Source: Leptospirillum sp037442005
GTDB lineage: Bacteria > Nitrospirota > Leptospirillia > Leptospirillales > Leptospirillaceae
NCBI GenBank assembly: GCA_037442005.1
Contig: JBBIRA010000007.1
Coordinates: forward strand, 1-63,496
Direction of reading: 5' to 3'
DNA: 63,496 bases
The translations under genes and the position numbers were made by a program. The notes beneath the pieces were generated by a model that saw nothing but the letters and a program-made list of their open reading frames with translations, was not told the DNA's origin and did not search any database. Below, in pieces: positions 29,304 to 37,841 of this stretch (position 1 is its first letter; each line of letters opens with the position of its first letter).

Positions 29304-30205
29304 TTTCCCGGCGCCTGATGACACCGACCGGGATCATGAGCCTCTCCCTGTCAACCAACATCTTCCTGGCACTGGCCAAAATCATCTGGAGCCACCGGAT
29401 CCATTCCGTCAGCATGCTTGCCGACGGGTATCATGCCCTTCTTGATTCGGTTTCGGGGATCCTGATCCTGGCTGCACTCATGATCTCCCAGAAACCGCCG
29501 GACCTGGATCATCCCTATGGCCATCTCCGCTTTGAGGCCTTAGCGCAGCTTGGGGTCAGCGGCCTTCTCCTGTTTACCGGGTATGAAGTGCTTTCCCGCA
29601 CCTATGACCAGTTCCGCTCGATGGCCTCTCCGAATGCGACCCCCGGCGCCTATGCCATCATGGCTCTTTCTTTAGGGATGCAAACCGCTCTGATGCGACT
29701 TGAGCATCTTGTCTACAAGAAAACCGGCAATGCACTGGTCCACTCCGATTCGCTGCATTTCCGGGCGGACATCCTCTCGTCACTGGCGGTGATCACCGGC
29801 CTTTTTGCCTCCAACATGGGATACCCCGTCGCCGATGAAATCGCGGGTCTTGCGATTGCCGTTCTCATCGCCCATTCCGGCTGGGAGCTCATGCGGGAAG
29901 GCACCCGGGTTCTTTCGGACCATTCTCCGATTGATACGCAGGAAATGATCGGGATCGCCCTTTCCACTCCGGGTGTGGAGACCTGCCACCAGACCCGCGC
30001 CCGGGGATCCGCTTCTCACATCACCATGGATATGACGCTTGGCGTCGAGGGGTCACTGACCGTTTCCCAGGCCCATGGTATCGCCCATCTCGTCGAACAG
30101 AGGATCCGGGAACGCCACCCGGCTGTGATCGAAGTCATTGTTCATATTGAACCGTCTAAAAATCAGGAGGATCTCCATGTTAAACACCATACGCTGCAAT
30201 CCTGA
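29300..30205 (+). CDS. Cation diffusion facilitator family transporter
   Basis: 301 residues. An N-terminal membrane domain of about six helices contains the CDF metal-site helix SMLADGYHALLDSV with the HxxxD pair. A cytoplasmic C-terminal domain (from about 205) with VIEVIVHIEPS resembles the metal-binding dimerisation domain. Members exchange protons for Zn, Fe, Co or Mn; the metal cannot be told from sequence. It overlaps uvrA by four bases and pdxA by 29 bp. Confidence 0.85.
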   Translation: MISRRLMTPTGIMSLSLSTNIFLALAKIIWSHRIHSVSMLADGYHALLDSVSGILILAALMISQKPPDLDHPYGHLRFEALAQLGVSGLLLFTGYEVLSRTYDQFRSMASPNATPGAYAIMALSLGMQTALMRLEHLVYKKTGNALVHSDSLHFRADILSSLAVITGLFASNMGYPVADEIAGLAIAVLIAHSGWELMREGTRVLSDHSPIDTQEMIGIALSTPGVETCHQTRARGSASHITMDMTLGVEGSLTVSQAHGIAHLVEQRIRERHPAVIEVIVHIEPSKNQEDLHVKHHTLQS

Positions 30206-31220
30206 AAAACCTCTGGCCATCACCATGGGAGACCCGAGCGGGATCGGTCCGGAAGTGATCGTCAAGTCCTGGTTGAACGACGATGTCAGTAAAATGGATC
30301 GCCTTGTGATCGGCGATCCGGAAATCATGGCTGATGTCGCCCGTCGATACGAGCCTTCTCTGGTGGTTAAAAAAATCGCTTCCCCCGCCGAATTCGAAAA
30401 AGATCCCGGGGTCTTATCCGTGCTGGTTCCCGGTCTCGACAAACCGCTCGAGTCCATTCTGACCGAGTCCAACAGGCTGATGGCCGGACGATGGTCTTAT
30501 GCCTGTGTCAAAGCGGGGGTCGAACTCTCCCTTGCCGGGGAAGTGGCGGGCATTGTGACAGCTCCCCTCAACAAGAAAATGCTCCAGGCCGCAGGATACA
30601 TGTACCCTGGCCATACCGAACTGATTGCCGACCTGACACAAACCCGACACTTCGGCATGATGCTCGTCGGGGGTCCCCTGCGGGTGATCCTCGTCACCAC
30701 CCATATCCCGTTTCGGGAGATTGCCGGCAAAATCACCAAAGAACGCGTCCTTGAAACCATCCGCCTGGCCCGATATGCGACCATGCTCCTGGCTCTCGAC
30801 AAACCCAAGATTGCGGTTGCCGCCCTGAACCCCCATGCGGGTGAAGCCTCTCTTTTTGGAGACGAGGAAACCACCAGCATTTTCCCGGCCATTCTGGAAG
30901 CGCGCTCCGAAGGGATTGAAGTTGAGGGTCCGGTTCCCGCGGATACCCTCTATGCCAAGGCCGCCAAGGGGCGCTTTGCGATTGTCGTATCCATGTACCA
31001 TGACCAGGGGCTGATCCCGCTCAAAATGCTCTCCTTCGGGCAGGGAATCAATGTCACCGTCGGGATCCCGATCATCAGGACCTCCGTCGACCACGGAACG
31101 GCGTATGACATTGTGGGAAAAGGCGTTGCCGACCCGGGATCCATGATCGAAGCCATCAAGCTTGCCCACGAACTAGTCGGAAGAGCGGCAGCCTCCCGGA
31201 CAACACAACCCGGCGTCTGA
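30177..31220 (+). CDS. pdxA: 4-hydroxythreonine-4-phosphate dehydrogenase
   Basis: About 347 residues. PdxA oxidises 4-phosphohydroxythreonine in the DXP-dependent pyridoxal phosphate pathway, which uses the dxs product. Motifs: MGDPSGIGPEV at the start, YPGHTELIADL, NPHAGEASLFG and YHDQGLIPLK with the metal-binding histidines. The ATG at 30177 has GGAGG six bases upstream. A longer frame from 30138 lies inside the cation-efflux gene. Confidence 0.95.
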   Translation: MLNTIRCNPEKPLAITMGDPSGIGPEVIVKSWLNDDVSKMDRLVIGDPEIMADVARRYEPSLVVKKIASPAEFEKDPGVLSVLVPGLDKPLESILTESNRLMAGRWSYACVKAGVELSLAGEVAGIVTAPLNKKMLQAAGYMYPGHTELIADLTQTRHFGMMLVGGPLRVILVTTHIPFREIAGKITKERVLETIRLARYATMLLALDKPKIAVAALNPHAGEASLFGDEETTSIFPAILEARSEGIEVEGPVPADTLYAKAAKGRFAIVVSMYHDQGLIPLKMLSFGQGINVTVGIPIIRTSVDHGTAYDIVGKGVADPGSMIEAIKLAHELVGRAAASRTTQPGV

Positions 31221-31232
31221 CCCGGAAAACCC

Positions 31233-31287
31233 GGACTCAAGATTTCGCGTCTACCTTCCGATAGGAAGGTAGACTTCTGGGAGTCCG
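31233..31287 (+). repeat. Perfect nested inverted repeat between pdxA and the OMP gene
   Basis: An 11-bp perfect stem (31250-31260 with 31265-31275) closes a GATA tetraloop. An outer stem GGACTC (31233-31238) pairs with GAGTCC (31282-31287). No T-run follows on either strand, so a simple intrinsic terminator is unlikely. It could be a 3' processing/stability structure for pdxA mRNA or a structured leader for the downstream gene. The remainder of the gap to 31360 shows only the ribosome-binding site AAGGAG. Confidence 0.7.
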
Positions 31288-31360
31288 ATCCGGGGATAAG
31301 AGCCCCAAGAACAGAGCCCCAGCAACATTGAAAAGGTTAATCAGATTAAGGAGCAACAAA

Positions 31361-31996
31361 ATGAGTGCCATGATCAAGATCCGGTCTTTTCTCCTTTTGG
31401 CAGTATCGGTGATCACCCTGACCGCCCTGCCGGCCAAATCCTGGGCGGGTGTGGCGGCGTCCGGACAGTGGAACCTGATGGTGTTCGGGAACTATGACCT
31501 GTCATCCCTTGACTCTTCAAACATTCCCACCAACTCAAACCTCTCCAACCAGACCTTTTCCGACACCTTCAAGAACGGCTACGGAGCCGGAGTTGGCTTT
31601 GCCTACTGGATGTCCGACAATTTCGCTTTCCGGGTGTTGGCCCAGGGAAACATGTTCCAGGGGCAGCAAACAGGCCTCCTGAGCGGAGACTCCATCAAGT
31701 CCGCCCCCATCACCGCCGGACTTGAGGTCAACCTTCTGGGCGACCCGGAACATTTCCTGTACGCCGTCGTTGATCTGGGTGCCGCCTATCAGGAAAACGT
31801 CACCGGCGCCGAACCCTTCGGCGGAACGGAACTGTCCCATGGCTGGTCAAGCTACGGCGATGTGGGCATCGGCGTAAACTTTGCCTACTTCTTCGTCGAG
31901 GCCAAGGTTGCCTATCTCCCCCAGTTCATCCCTCAATTCAGCCAGGGACAGAATGGCTCCTTTTATGTGCCGGTCACAGCAGGTATCAGCTTCTAA
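31361..31996 (+). CDS. Small outer-membrane beta-barrel-like protein
   Basis: 211 residues from the ATG at 31361, with AAGGAG seven bases upstream. A clear signal peptide ends at Ser-Trp-Ala29. The mature protein alternates short hydrophobic strands with Gly/Asn/Ser turns (YGAGVGFAYWM, NFAFRVLAQG, YGDVGIGVNFAYFF) and ends in Phe, the usual last residue for BAM-inserted barrels. About eight strands seem likely. I do not recognise a specific family or function. Confidence 0.72.
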   Translation: MSAMIKIRSFLLLAVSVITLTALPAKSWAGVAASGQWNLMVFGNYDLSSLDSSNIPTNSNLSNQTFSDTFKNGYGAGVGFAYWMSDNFAFRVLAQGNMFQGQQTGLLSGDSIKSAPITAGLEVNLLGDPEHFLYAVVDLGAAYQENVTGAEPFGGTELSHGWSSYGDVGIGVNFAYFFVEAKVAYLPQFIPQFSQGQNGSFYVPVTAGISF

Positions 31997-32017
31997 CCCG
32001 GACTTTCTCCAAACAAA

Positions 32018-32057
32018 GGGGGCACGCGTGGAACACCACGGTGCCCCTGATTGTTTC
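32018..32057 (+). terminator. Strong hairpin after the OMP gene
   Basis: GGGGCAC (32019-32025) pairs with GTGCCCC (32041-32047), and inside it CGTGG pairs with CCACG around an AACA loop. A TGATTGTTTC stretch follows on the plus strand. The stem is very stable but the T-run is poor, so termination is probable rather than certain. The remaining bases to 32104 show only a possible ribosome-binding site. Confidence 0.6.
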
Positions 32058-32104
32058 TCCCCTCCCGAATCCCCCCACCACTTGAGGAAAGGACTCCGCC
32101 GACC

Positions 32105-32950
32105 GTGAACAGAAAAACCGCCATGCATCTCCTGTCCATCGGGCTGTTTCTTCTTGAGGTCTCCTGCCAGAGCGTCCCCCCAGACGGAAAAACCCTGACA
32201 AAGGCAAAGGCACAGACTCTTGTGGCCGGAGTGATCAAGGTTCCCGTTCAGGTGAAAGAGACCTTTCCGGGCCCCACAGGACTGACAGGGATGATCCTTC
32301 AGGGTCAGCGCTCACGGCTGGCCGTTCTCTATGCCACCAACGACGGGTCGACGCTCATCGCCGGTCCTCTTTTCGACCAGAAAGGCGCCAACCTCTCAAA
32401 AGCCGCTTATCAGCGTTATGCGGCAACCCATCCCCAAAACTCAAACGACCCGGAAAACAGCGTGGGCAATCCCCTCACCGAAGGGATCATGGAGAGGGTG
32501 GAAACAGAAACCCGTTTCATCCCGGACGGAACCGGCAACCGGGTGATCTGGATTTTTTTTGACCCCGACTGTATCTGGTGCCACCGGCTTTTTGTGATGA
32601 TCAACAAACACCCGCTCCCGGAGAACATCCAGCTCCGCTGGATTCCCGTCGCCTTCCTGAAACCCGACTCAAAGGGGAAATCCGAGTTTATCCTGAAACA
32701 GGGGTATCAGGCGTTAGCGCAGAATGAACAGGTTTTCGACAAGAAGAATGAGGAAGGAGGAGCCCCCACAGCCAGCGATCCGGAGCTTTCCCGATCCATC
32801 AGAAAGAACAGCCGGCTCCTCTCATTGGTGGGAAACGGCGGCATGGAGACCCCCACCATCCTCTACCGGCAGAAACAGGGCGCCACCATGATCGCAGGCT
32901 TTCCGGAACCGGAAGATTGGCAGACAGTTCTTCGTCAGGTGTCACACTGA
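32105..32950 (+). CDS. DsbC/DsbG-like thiol-disulfide protein
   Basis: About 281 residues from GTG 32105. The N-terminus has a hydrophobic export segment ending near Cys21 (LEVSC); the lipobox is imperfect, so soluble or lipid-anchored forms are both possible. A thioredoxin-like C-terminal half holds Cys156-Ile-Trp-Cys159 after FFDPD, the redox motif layout of DsbC/DsbG isomerases. Residues ETPTILYRQ correspond to the cis-Pro region. It ends convergently with the metallophosphoesterase. The electron donor is not in the window. Confidence 0.75.
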   Translation: MNRKTAMHLLSIGLFLLEVSCQSVPPDGKTLTKAKAQTLVAGVIKVPVQVKETFPGPTGLTGMILQGQRSRLAVLYATNDGSTLIAGPLFDQKGANLSKAAYQRYAATHPQNSNDPENSVGNPLTEGIMERVETETRFIPDGTGNRVIWIFFDPDCIWCHRLFVMINKHPLPENIQLRWIPVAFLKPDSKGKSEFILKQGYQALAQNEQVFDKKNEEGGAPTASDPELSRSIRKNSRLLSLVGNGGMETPTILYRQKQGATMIAGFPEPEDWQTVLRQVSH

Positions 32951-32978
32951 GAAACGGGGGAGGAAAAAGAACTTCCGG

Positions 32979-34163
32979 TCAGGAAGGGACCGGCTTACCG
33001 GACTCATCCGGGAGCGTTCCGGGACAAAGCGTCAGTACTACGACTTCAGGACGGATGCCCAACCGGACGGGAACACCGAAATAACCAAGACCTCCGTGAA
33101 CGAACAGTTGCTGGAGACGGCCGTTCACCACCCTTTGGAAGAGACCGATATCCAGCCGGTGAAACAGCCGGGCCAGATTCCAGCCGGACCGGAAAAACCC
33201 GATCTGTCCCCCGTGGGTATGTCCCGACAGCATCAGGTCGGCGTGAACCCCCGACAGCGCCATCCAGACATCCGGCTGATGGGCCATGACAATGACCGGA
33301 TCCCCTTCTCCGTCGGGAACAGCCTCAAAGGCCCGTCGGGGATCAGGCCCCCCGCCGGGGACCCGCTCTTTTTCTGCCGGGTCGGAAAGACCGACAATCC
33401 ATAAACCGGCCTTTTTCACCGAGATCCGGACACTTTTGTTTTCAAGAAGGGAGAATCCGTTCCGGGTGAACGCATCCGAAACGGCCTTTCCACCGATCCA
33501 CTGTTCGTGATTTCCCATCACCAGGAAGCGACCGAACCGTCCGGTGACAGCGGAAAACAAAGACGAAAACAGCGAGACCTCGGAGAGCGAATGGTCGATC
33601 ATGTCTCCGGTAATCAGCAACAGGTCCGGATCAAGGGCCATCACCATGTCCCGAAGGCGCGCGAGATCCCGCTCCAGCATGAATCCCCCCACATGAATAT
33701 CCGAGAGGTGAACGATCCGGAACCCTGACAAGTCTCCCGGAAGCCCCGGGATCCCGACGGAGATTTCCCGGACAAACGGCCCCTTGAGCCGATAAAACAA
33801 AGACACCAGAATGATGAGAAGGAGTCCTGATACCACAACCGGCCAGGTCTCACGAAGACGCTCCGGAAACATCCCCTCCGTGTGGGCGGTGGCTAAGCTT
33901 TGGGCGATGAGCCCTCCGGCGATCAGGAGAACGGTCACGATCGAGAAAAAGAACTGACCAAAAAAAATGGGAAAGAGCCGGAACGGCCTCTTCCATCCCA
34001 ACCGGAAGGAAAGGTTCAGCCAGGAGACAACCCCCAGCGAGGCGGCCCAGTACGCATACACCCCCAATCGGGGGATCCCCAGGGCGATCAGGAACACACC
34101 GACCACCCACAGGGAAAACAGGTACAACGCCATCGAGAGGAAAAAAAATACGCGGAATCGCAT
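32979..34163 (-). CDS. Membrane metallophosphoesterase (YkuE-like)
   Basis: About 394 residues. Four hydrophobic helices fill the first 140 or so residues, and a calcineurin-like phosphoesterase domain follows with LSDIHVGG, ITGDMIDHS, MGNHEQW and SGHTHGGQIG, a full dinuclear metal site. Homologues include YkuE and LpxH-like hydrolases acting on lipid-linked phosphates. It follows mlaD by about 48 bp, so it may act in envelope lipid metabolism. The frame opens with TTG 34184; ATG 34163 has GGAGAG 11 bases upstream. Confidence 0.82.
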   Translation of the reverse strand: MRFRVFFFLSMALYLFSLWVVGVFLIALGIPRLGVYAYWAASLGVVSWLNLSFRLGWKRPFRLFPIFFGQFFFSIVTVLLIAGGLIAQSLATAHTEGMFPERLRETWPVVVSGLLLIILVSLFYRLKGPFVREISVGIPGLPGDLSGFRIVHLSDIHVGGFMLERDLARLRDMVMALDPDLLLITGDMIDHSLSEVSLFSSLFSAVTGRFGRFLVMGNHEQWIGGKAVSDAFTRNGFSLLENKSVRISVKKAGLWIVGLSDPAEKERVPGGGPDPRRAFEAVPDGEGDPVIVMAHQPDVWMALSGVHADLMLSGHTHGGQIGFFRSGWNLARLFHRLDIGLFQRVVNGRLQQLFVHGGLGYFGVPVRLGIRPEVVVLTLCPGTLPDESGKPVPS

Positions 34164-34211
34164 CAGGGAAAAGTCTCTCCACAAAAATGTCCGTCCCGAT
34201 GCATAAGCGGA

Positions 34212-35189
34212 TCAGAAGACATGAACATCGACTGTAAAATACCGGTGAGGATGATCCTTCATGTCTTGTAAAAGGGCATTGACCCGGTCAAGCGTCTGAT
34301 TGACACGGTCTTCCATTTGCGGACTGTTCAGAAGCTCTCCGGCCACGCCTTTTCCTTTGGACAGGTTCGAAAGAAGAAGATTCAACGAAGCGATGCTCGA
34401 CTGAAGCGACCGGGCCATCTCCGGATCATGAGACAATGCGCCGACGGTCCCGTCCGGGTTGTTTAACGCCTGGATCAGCCCGTCAAGATGGTCAATCGTC
34501 AGAGAGAGCTTCCGGGCCGTTGCCGGTGAGTTCAGAAGCTCCGGGATCGTTCCCTTCCCCTGGTTTAACGTCCGGGTGATCTCTTTCAGGTTGCGCGCGG
34601 AAGAATCAAGATCCTGATAGAGGGATTTCCGGGTCACGAGGGAACCCATCGTTCCCTTGCCCGTATTGAGGCCGGCAATCAGCCGGTTCAAGTTGTCCGA
34701 CACATCGTTCAGGCTTTTGACAAGGTGATTCCCTTTGCCCAGAACAGACTCCAGCGTTTCTGTTCCGACACCCATCACGGGAATGGAGGGGTTTAGCGGC
34801 CCTTTCGAGAGATCCCCGGGAATCAGCTCGAGATACTTGATCCCCATCAGACCCTGCGTCTGGATACGGGCAGTGGTCTCTTCCGAAAGATCCGACAGCC
34901 GGTTGGCATTCAGACGCAGGCTCACCTGAACCAGCCGGACCCCCTTGATCTGGACCAGATGGATCTCCTTCACGAAACCGCTGGTGATGCCGGCCAGCCG
35001 GACCGGAGCCCCGACCGTCAGCCCTCTCACATTTTTAAAAAGCACGGTCAGATGAACCTGACGGGAAAAGACCTCATGCACTTTTCCATAGGTCACGATC
35101 GCCAGAATGCCCAGAAGAAAGCTCACTCCGACAATAATACCCACCCGCATTTCAGAGAGTTTGACATTGACGCTTCTTTTCATGGCCAT
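34212..35189 (-). CDS. mlaD: MlaD-like MCE-domain lipid transport protein
   Basis: About 325 residues. One N-terminal membrane helix (about 15-35) precedes a single MCE domain (about 40-125: HLTVLFKNVRGLTVGAPVRLAGI). A long helical tail has repeated segments such as NQGKGTIPELL, NPDGTVGALS and SKGKGVAGELL. MlaD hexamers form the periplasmic channel of the Mla phospholipid system. The tail is longer than E. coli MlaD, resembling MCE proteins with extended coiled coils. ATG 35189 was chosen; ATG 35183 is also possible. Confidence 0.88.
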   Translation of the reverse strand: MAMKRSVNVKLSEMRVGIIVGVSFLLGILAIVTYGKVHEVFSRQVHLTVLFKNVRGLTVGAPVRLAGITSGFVKEIHLVQIKGVRLVQVSLRLNANRLSDLSEETTARIQTQGLMGIKYLELIPGDLSKGPLNPSIPVMGVGTETLESVLGKGNHLVKSLNDVSDNLNRLIAGLNTGKGTMGSLVTRKSLYQDLDSSARNLKEITRTLNQGKGTIPELLNSPATARKLSLTIDHLDGLIQALNNPDGTVGALSHDPEMARSLQSSIASLNLLLSNLSKGKGVAGELLNSPQMEDRVNQTLDRVNALLQDMKDHPHRYFTVDVHVF

Positions 35190-35247
35190 GAAACGACCTG
35201 TCCTCCAACGGGTAAGAACCTCACAAGAACAACTCTCCGCGCAGGAC

Positions 35248-35970
35248 TTATTCCGACAGGAATGTCCTGACAAACGGGTTCACACTCTCTTCGATCACCT
35301 GCCGATCCCCTGTCACCACAAGTTTTCCGTCATGGACAAAGGTAAACAGATCCCCGACGCGAAACGCGTCATGCAGATCATGGGTGACCACCAGGCTCGA
35401 AACCCCGAATTTCGCCTGCACCTGCCGGATCAGGTCGCAAATGGACTTCGACGTGAAAGGGTCAAGACCTGTTGTCGGCTCATCGTACAGCATGACCAGA
35501 GGATCCTCCGGCGCCATGGCCCTGGCAATCGCCACACGGCGCTTCATCCCTCCGGACAACTCCCGGGGAAACAGGTCAATGGTCTCCGACAGGCCGACAA
35601 AACTTAAAAGCATCCGGACTCTCGATTCAATTTCATCATCGGTCATGTCGGTATGTTCCCAGAGCCAGAACCCGATATTTTCCCCGACCGTCATCGAATC
35701 GAACAGGGCCCCTTCCTGAAAAACCATTCCGATCCGTTGACGGTACAGGAGCAACTCTTCCCTGTTCAGGGAGTCCACGACAGCGCCGTTGACGATAATA
35801 CTCCCGGATGCACAGGGCAGGAGCCCCAGAACCCCCTTGAGCAGGGTCGATTTTCCCGATCCGCTGTCCCCCAGAATCACCAGCGTGCGGCCGTCCGGAA
35901 CGGTCATGGACACATCGGTCAGGATTATTTTATCACCATATCCGATGGCGACGTTATCAAACTCGATCAC
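35248..35970 (-). CDS. mlaF: MlaF-like ABC transporter ATP-binding protein
   Basis: 240 residues with the full ABC set: Walker A GDSGSGKST, a Q-loop near VFQEGALFDS, the signature LSGGMKRRVAIAR and Walker B VMLYDEPTTGLDP followed by the His switch VTHDLHDA. The LFDS and GLDP region is typical of Mla ATPases. It drives lipid transfer between the inner membrane and MlaD. Its ATG overlaps the mlaE stop by four bases. Confidence 0.93.
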   Translation of the reverse strand: MIEFDNVAIGYGDKIILTDVSMTVPDGRTLVILGDSGSGKSTLLKGVLGLLPCASGSIIVNGAVVDSLNREELLLYRQRIGMVFQEGALFDSMTVGENIGFWLWEHTDMTDDEIESRVRMLLSFVGLSETIDLFPRELSGGMKRRVAIARAMAPEDPLVMLYDEPTTGLDPFTSKSICDLIRQVQAKFGVSSLVVTHDLHDAFRVGDLFTFVHDGKLVVTGDRQVIEESVNPFVRTFLSE

Positions 35971-36725
35971 CCCGCTGTCCCCCAGAGGTTAATGAGGAGC
36001 TTGCTGATCAGAAAGTTCGCCACAAGGATCCAGACAGCCGCCGCGACAACCGCCCGGGTTGTCGTCCGGCCCACTTCCGTTGCCCCTCCTCCCGCCCGCA
36101 TGCCGTAATAGCAGGCGACGGAGGTCAGGATGAATCCGAACACAACCGGTTTCACGGCACCGTTCACCATGTTCGGAAGCGTCAGCGCCTCCCGTACCCC
36201 CGACCAATAGAGAGGGGCGGCAATATGCGCTGCCAGAAAAGCAATGGCCAACCCTCCGATAAGCCCCAGGAGGTCACCTGCGATGGAAAGAATCGGCATC
36301 ATGACCAGACCGGCCAGAATGCGGGGAGCCACAATCTGATCGACCGGGTCCACCCCCATGACCTCCAGCGCCTGGATCTGATCGGTGGCCTTCATCATGC
36401 CGATTTCGGAGGCAATGCCGCTCGTGACCCGGGCGGACATGACAAGAGAGGCCATCACCGGTCCCATGTCCCGGATAATGGACGTGGCCACCACCTTCCC
36501 GAGAAGGGCTTTGGCTCCATACGGCGCCATCACCACCTCAAACTGAAGGGCCATGTCGAGACCGGCAAAGAGACTGGCCAGGAAGACGATCGGGATCGAT
36601 CCGACTCCGATCCGGTCCATCTGGATCAGCACCTCCCGGCTTCGAAAGCGGGTGATAGTATAGCCCGCGGCCCGGTAGACCATCAGGGAAAACATCTGAA
36701 CCGCTTCAATCAGATTAAACAGCAT
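35967..36725 (-). CDS. mlaE: MlaE-like ABC transporter permease
   Basis: 252 residues with about five membrane helices. The MlaE family features are clear: GVGSIPIVFLASLFAGLDMALQ split across two helices, RDMGPVMASLV, SGIASEIGMMKATDQI (cytoplasmic EQ-like loop) and the C-terminal YYGMRAGGGATEVG. It lies 24 bp after nfo and is followed by mlaF and mlaD, the standard Mla core. Confidence 0.93.
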   Translation of the reverse strand: MLFNLIEAVQMFSLMVYRAAGYTITRFRSREVLIQMDRIGVGSIPIVFLASLFAGLDMALQFEVVMAPYGAKALLGKVVATSIIRDMGPVMASLVMSARVTSGIASEIGMMKATDQIQALEVMGVDPVDQIVAPRILAGLVMMPILSIAGDLLGLIGGLAIAFLAAHIAAPLYWSGVREALTLPNMVNGAVKPVVFGFILTSVACYYGMRAGGGATEVGRTTTRAVVAAAVWILVANFLISKLLINLWGTAG

Positions 36726-36733
36726 TGAACAGG

Positions 36734-36749
36734 ACCTGTACGAACAGGT
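36734..36749. repeat. Palindrome between nfo and mlaE
   Basis: ACCTGT (36734-36739) and ACAGGT (36744-36749) form a perfect 6-bp inverted repeat around four bases, lying exactly between the nfo stop and the mlaE start. It could be an operator or a short RNA hairpin. It does not match the E. coli LexA spacing. Confidence 0.4.
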
Positions 36750-37703
36750 TCATCGTGGAGCGACCTCATAAAGACTGGTCAAAATCCCGGTCAGAACGGG
36801 ATCTTCTTTGTCCGGAGGATCGTTTTGGGACTGGAGGTAATGGATCATGGAGAGGTTGAGCTCATCTTCCAGAAACTCGTCTTTTTTCGGAGTCTCGAGG
36901 ACAAGGGGGATATCGGCAAATCGTTCATCATGGAGCAGCCGCCAGAAGAACCAGGGACCGATATGGCCAATGCCAATATGGGTATGTCGATCCCTGGCCG
37001 ATCCCAGCCCGGAAAACGCATCATTCACATGAAAGGCATCGGCGACTCCCCTGGGCATCACCGACAGAAACCGGTTCAGGGTATCCCGGTATCCGTCTTC
37101 ATCCCGGATGTCATACCCGCTCGCCAGGAGATGGCAGGAATCAAGACAGAGACCGATCCGGTCCTCGTGGCCCACAAGCTCCACGATCCGGCCGATCTCT
37201 TCAGGGCTTCTTCCCAGGGTATGTCCCGCGCCGGCCGTATTTTCAATCAACAGACGCGTCGGTCCCGGTATGTCCTGTTCCACAACCGAGGCAATCATCT
37301 CCGCCGCCCGGTCAATCGCCTCCGGAACCGGGCTTCCTCCCGTCGACCCGGGGTGGAGGACCAGCCCGGCCGCGCCCAGGCGATTGGCCAGCTCCCACTC
37401 AAGCCGCAGGGTGATTGAAGACTTTAAGATCAGGTCCGGCCGGGCGGTCGCCACATTGATCAGGTAGCTTGCATGGACCAGAAAAGGCGCTCCCTCCAGA
37501 CAATGATCCTTCCGCCGGCTGAAGTCGCCGATATTTTCGTCTGAAAATTCAGGAAAGTCCCAAGTGCGCGAGGAGTGGGTAAAGATCTGAAAAGAGCCGC
37601 ACCCCAGCCGGGAGGCCCTTGCCGGAGCCTCAACGATCCCTCCGGCGATCGAGACGTGGACACCGGTCCTCATCACCGGTCGATCACTCATCTGATCCGA
37701 CAC
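36750..37703 (-). CDS. nfo: Deoxyribonuclease IV (AP endonuclease, Nfo family)
   Basis: 317 residues. A TIM-barrel AP endonuclease that cuts 5' of abasic sites in base-excision repair. Zinc-site motifs are visible: GVHVSIAGG at the start, FLVHASYLINVA, LVLHPGS, IENTAGAG, GLCLDSCHLLASGYD, FHVNDAF and the C-terminal LETPK. GTG 37703 opens the frame; ATG 37673 (MRTGVHVS) is an equally plausible start. It heads the operon that continues into mlaEFD, an unusual partner for a repair enzyme. Confidence 0.93.
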   Translation of the reverse strand: MSDQMSDRPVMRTGVHVSIAGGIVEAPARASRLGCGSFQIFTHSSRTWDFPEFSDENIGDFSRRKDHCLEGAPFLVHASYLINVATARPDLILKSSITLRLEWELANRLGAAGLVLHPGSTGGSPVPEAIDRAAEMIASVVEQDIPGPTRLLIENTAGAGHTLGRSPEEIGRIVELVGHEDRIGLCLDSCHLLASGYDIRDEDGYRDTLNRFLSVMPRGVADAFHVNDAFSGLGSARDRHTHIGIGHIGPWFFWRLLHDERFADIPLVLETPKKDEFLEDELNLSMIHYLQSQNDPPDKEDPVLTGILTSLYEVAPR

Positions 37704-37781
37704 ACCGGATCTTTGCCAACACCCTGTCGCAGCTGATCAAACGCCTTCCTTCCCCGTTCAAAACTGGAATTGGCTTTTTGC

Positions 37782-37812
37782 AAAAAAAAGGAGAGAAGAC
37801 AAGCCTCTCTCC
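37782..37812 (-). terminator. Intrinsic terminator of the Spy-like gene
   Basis: On the minus strand GGAGAG (37807-37812) pairs with CTCTCC (37790-37795) and eight T follow immediately (37782-37789). It lies 30 bp after the Spy-like stop codon. Confidence 0.82.
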
Positions 37813-37841
37813 CTCACAATCAATGAAACCGCCCTGATCCG

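Noticed and set aside
36734..36749. LexA box between nfo and mlaE
   Set aside because: The spacing between CTGT and ACAG is four bases, not eight as in E. coli, and the Gram-positive type spacing is not met either. I keep only an unnamed palindrome.
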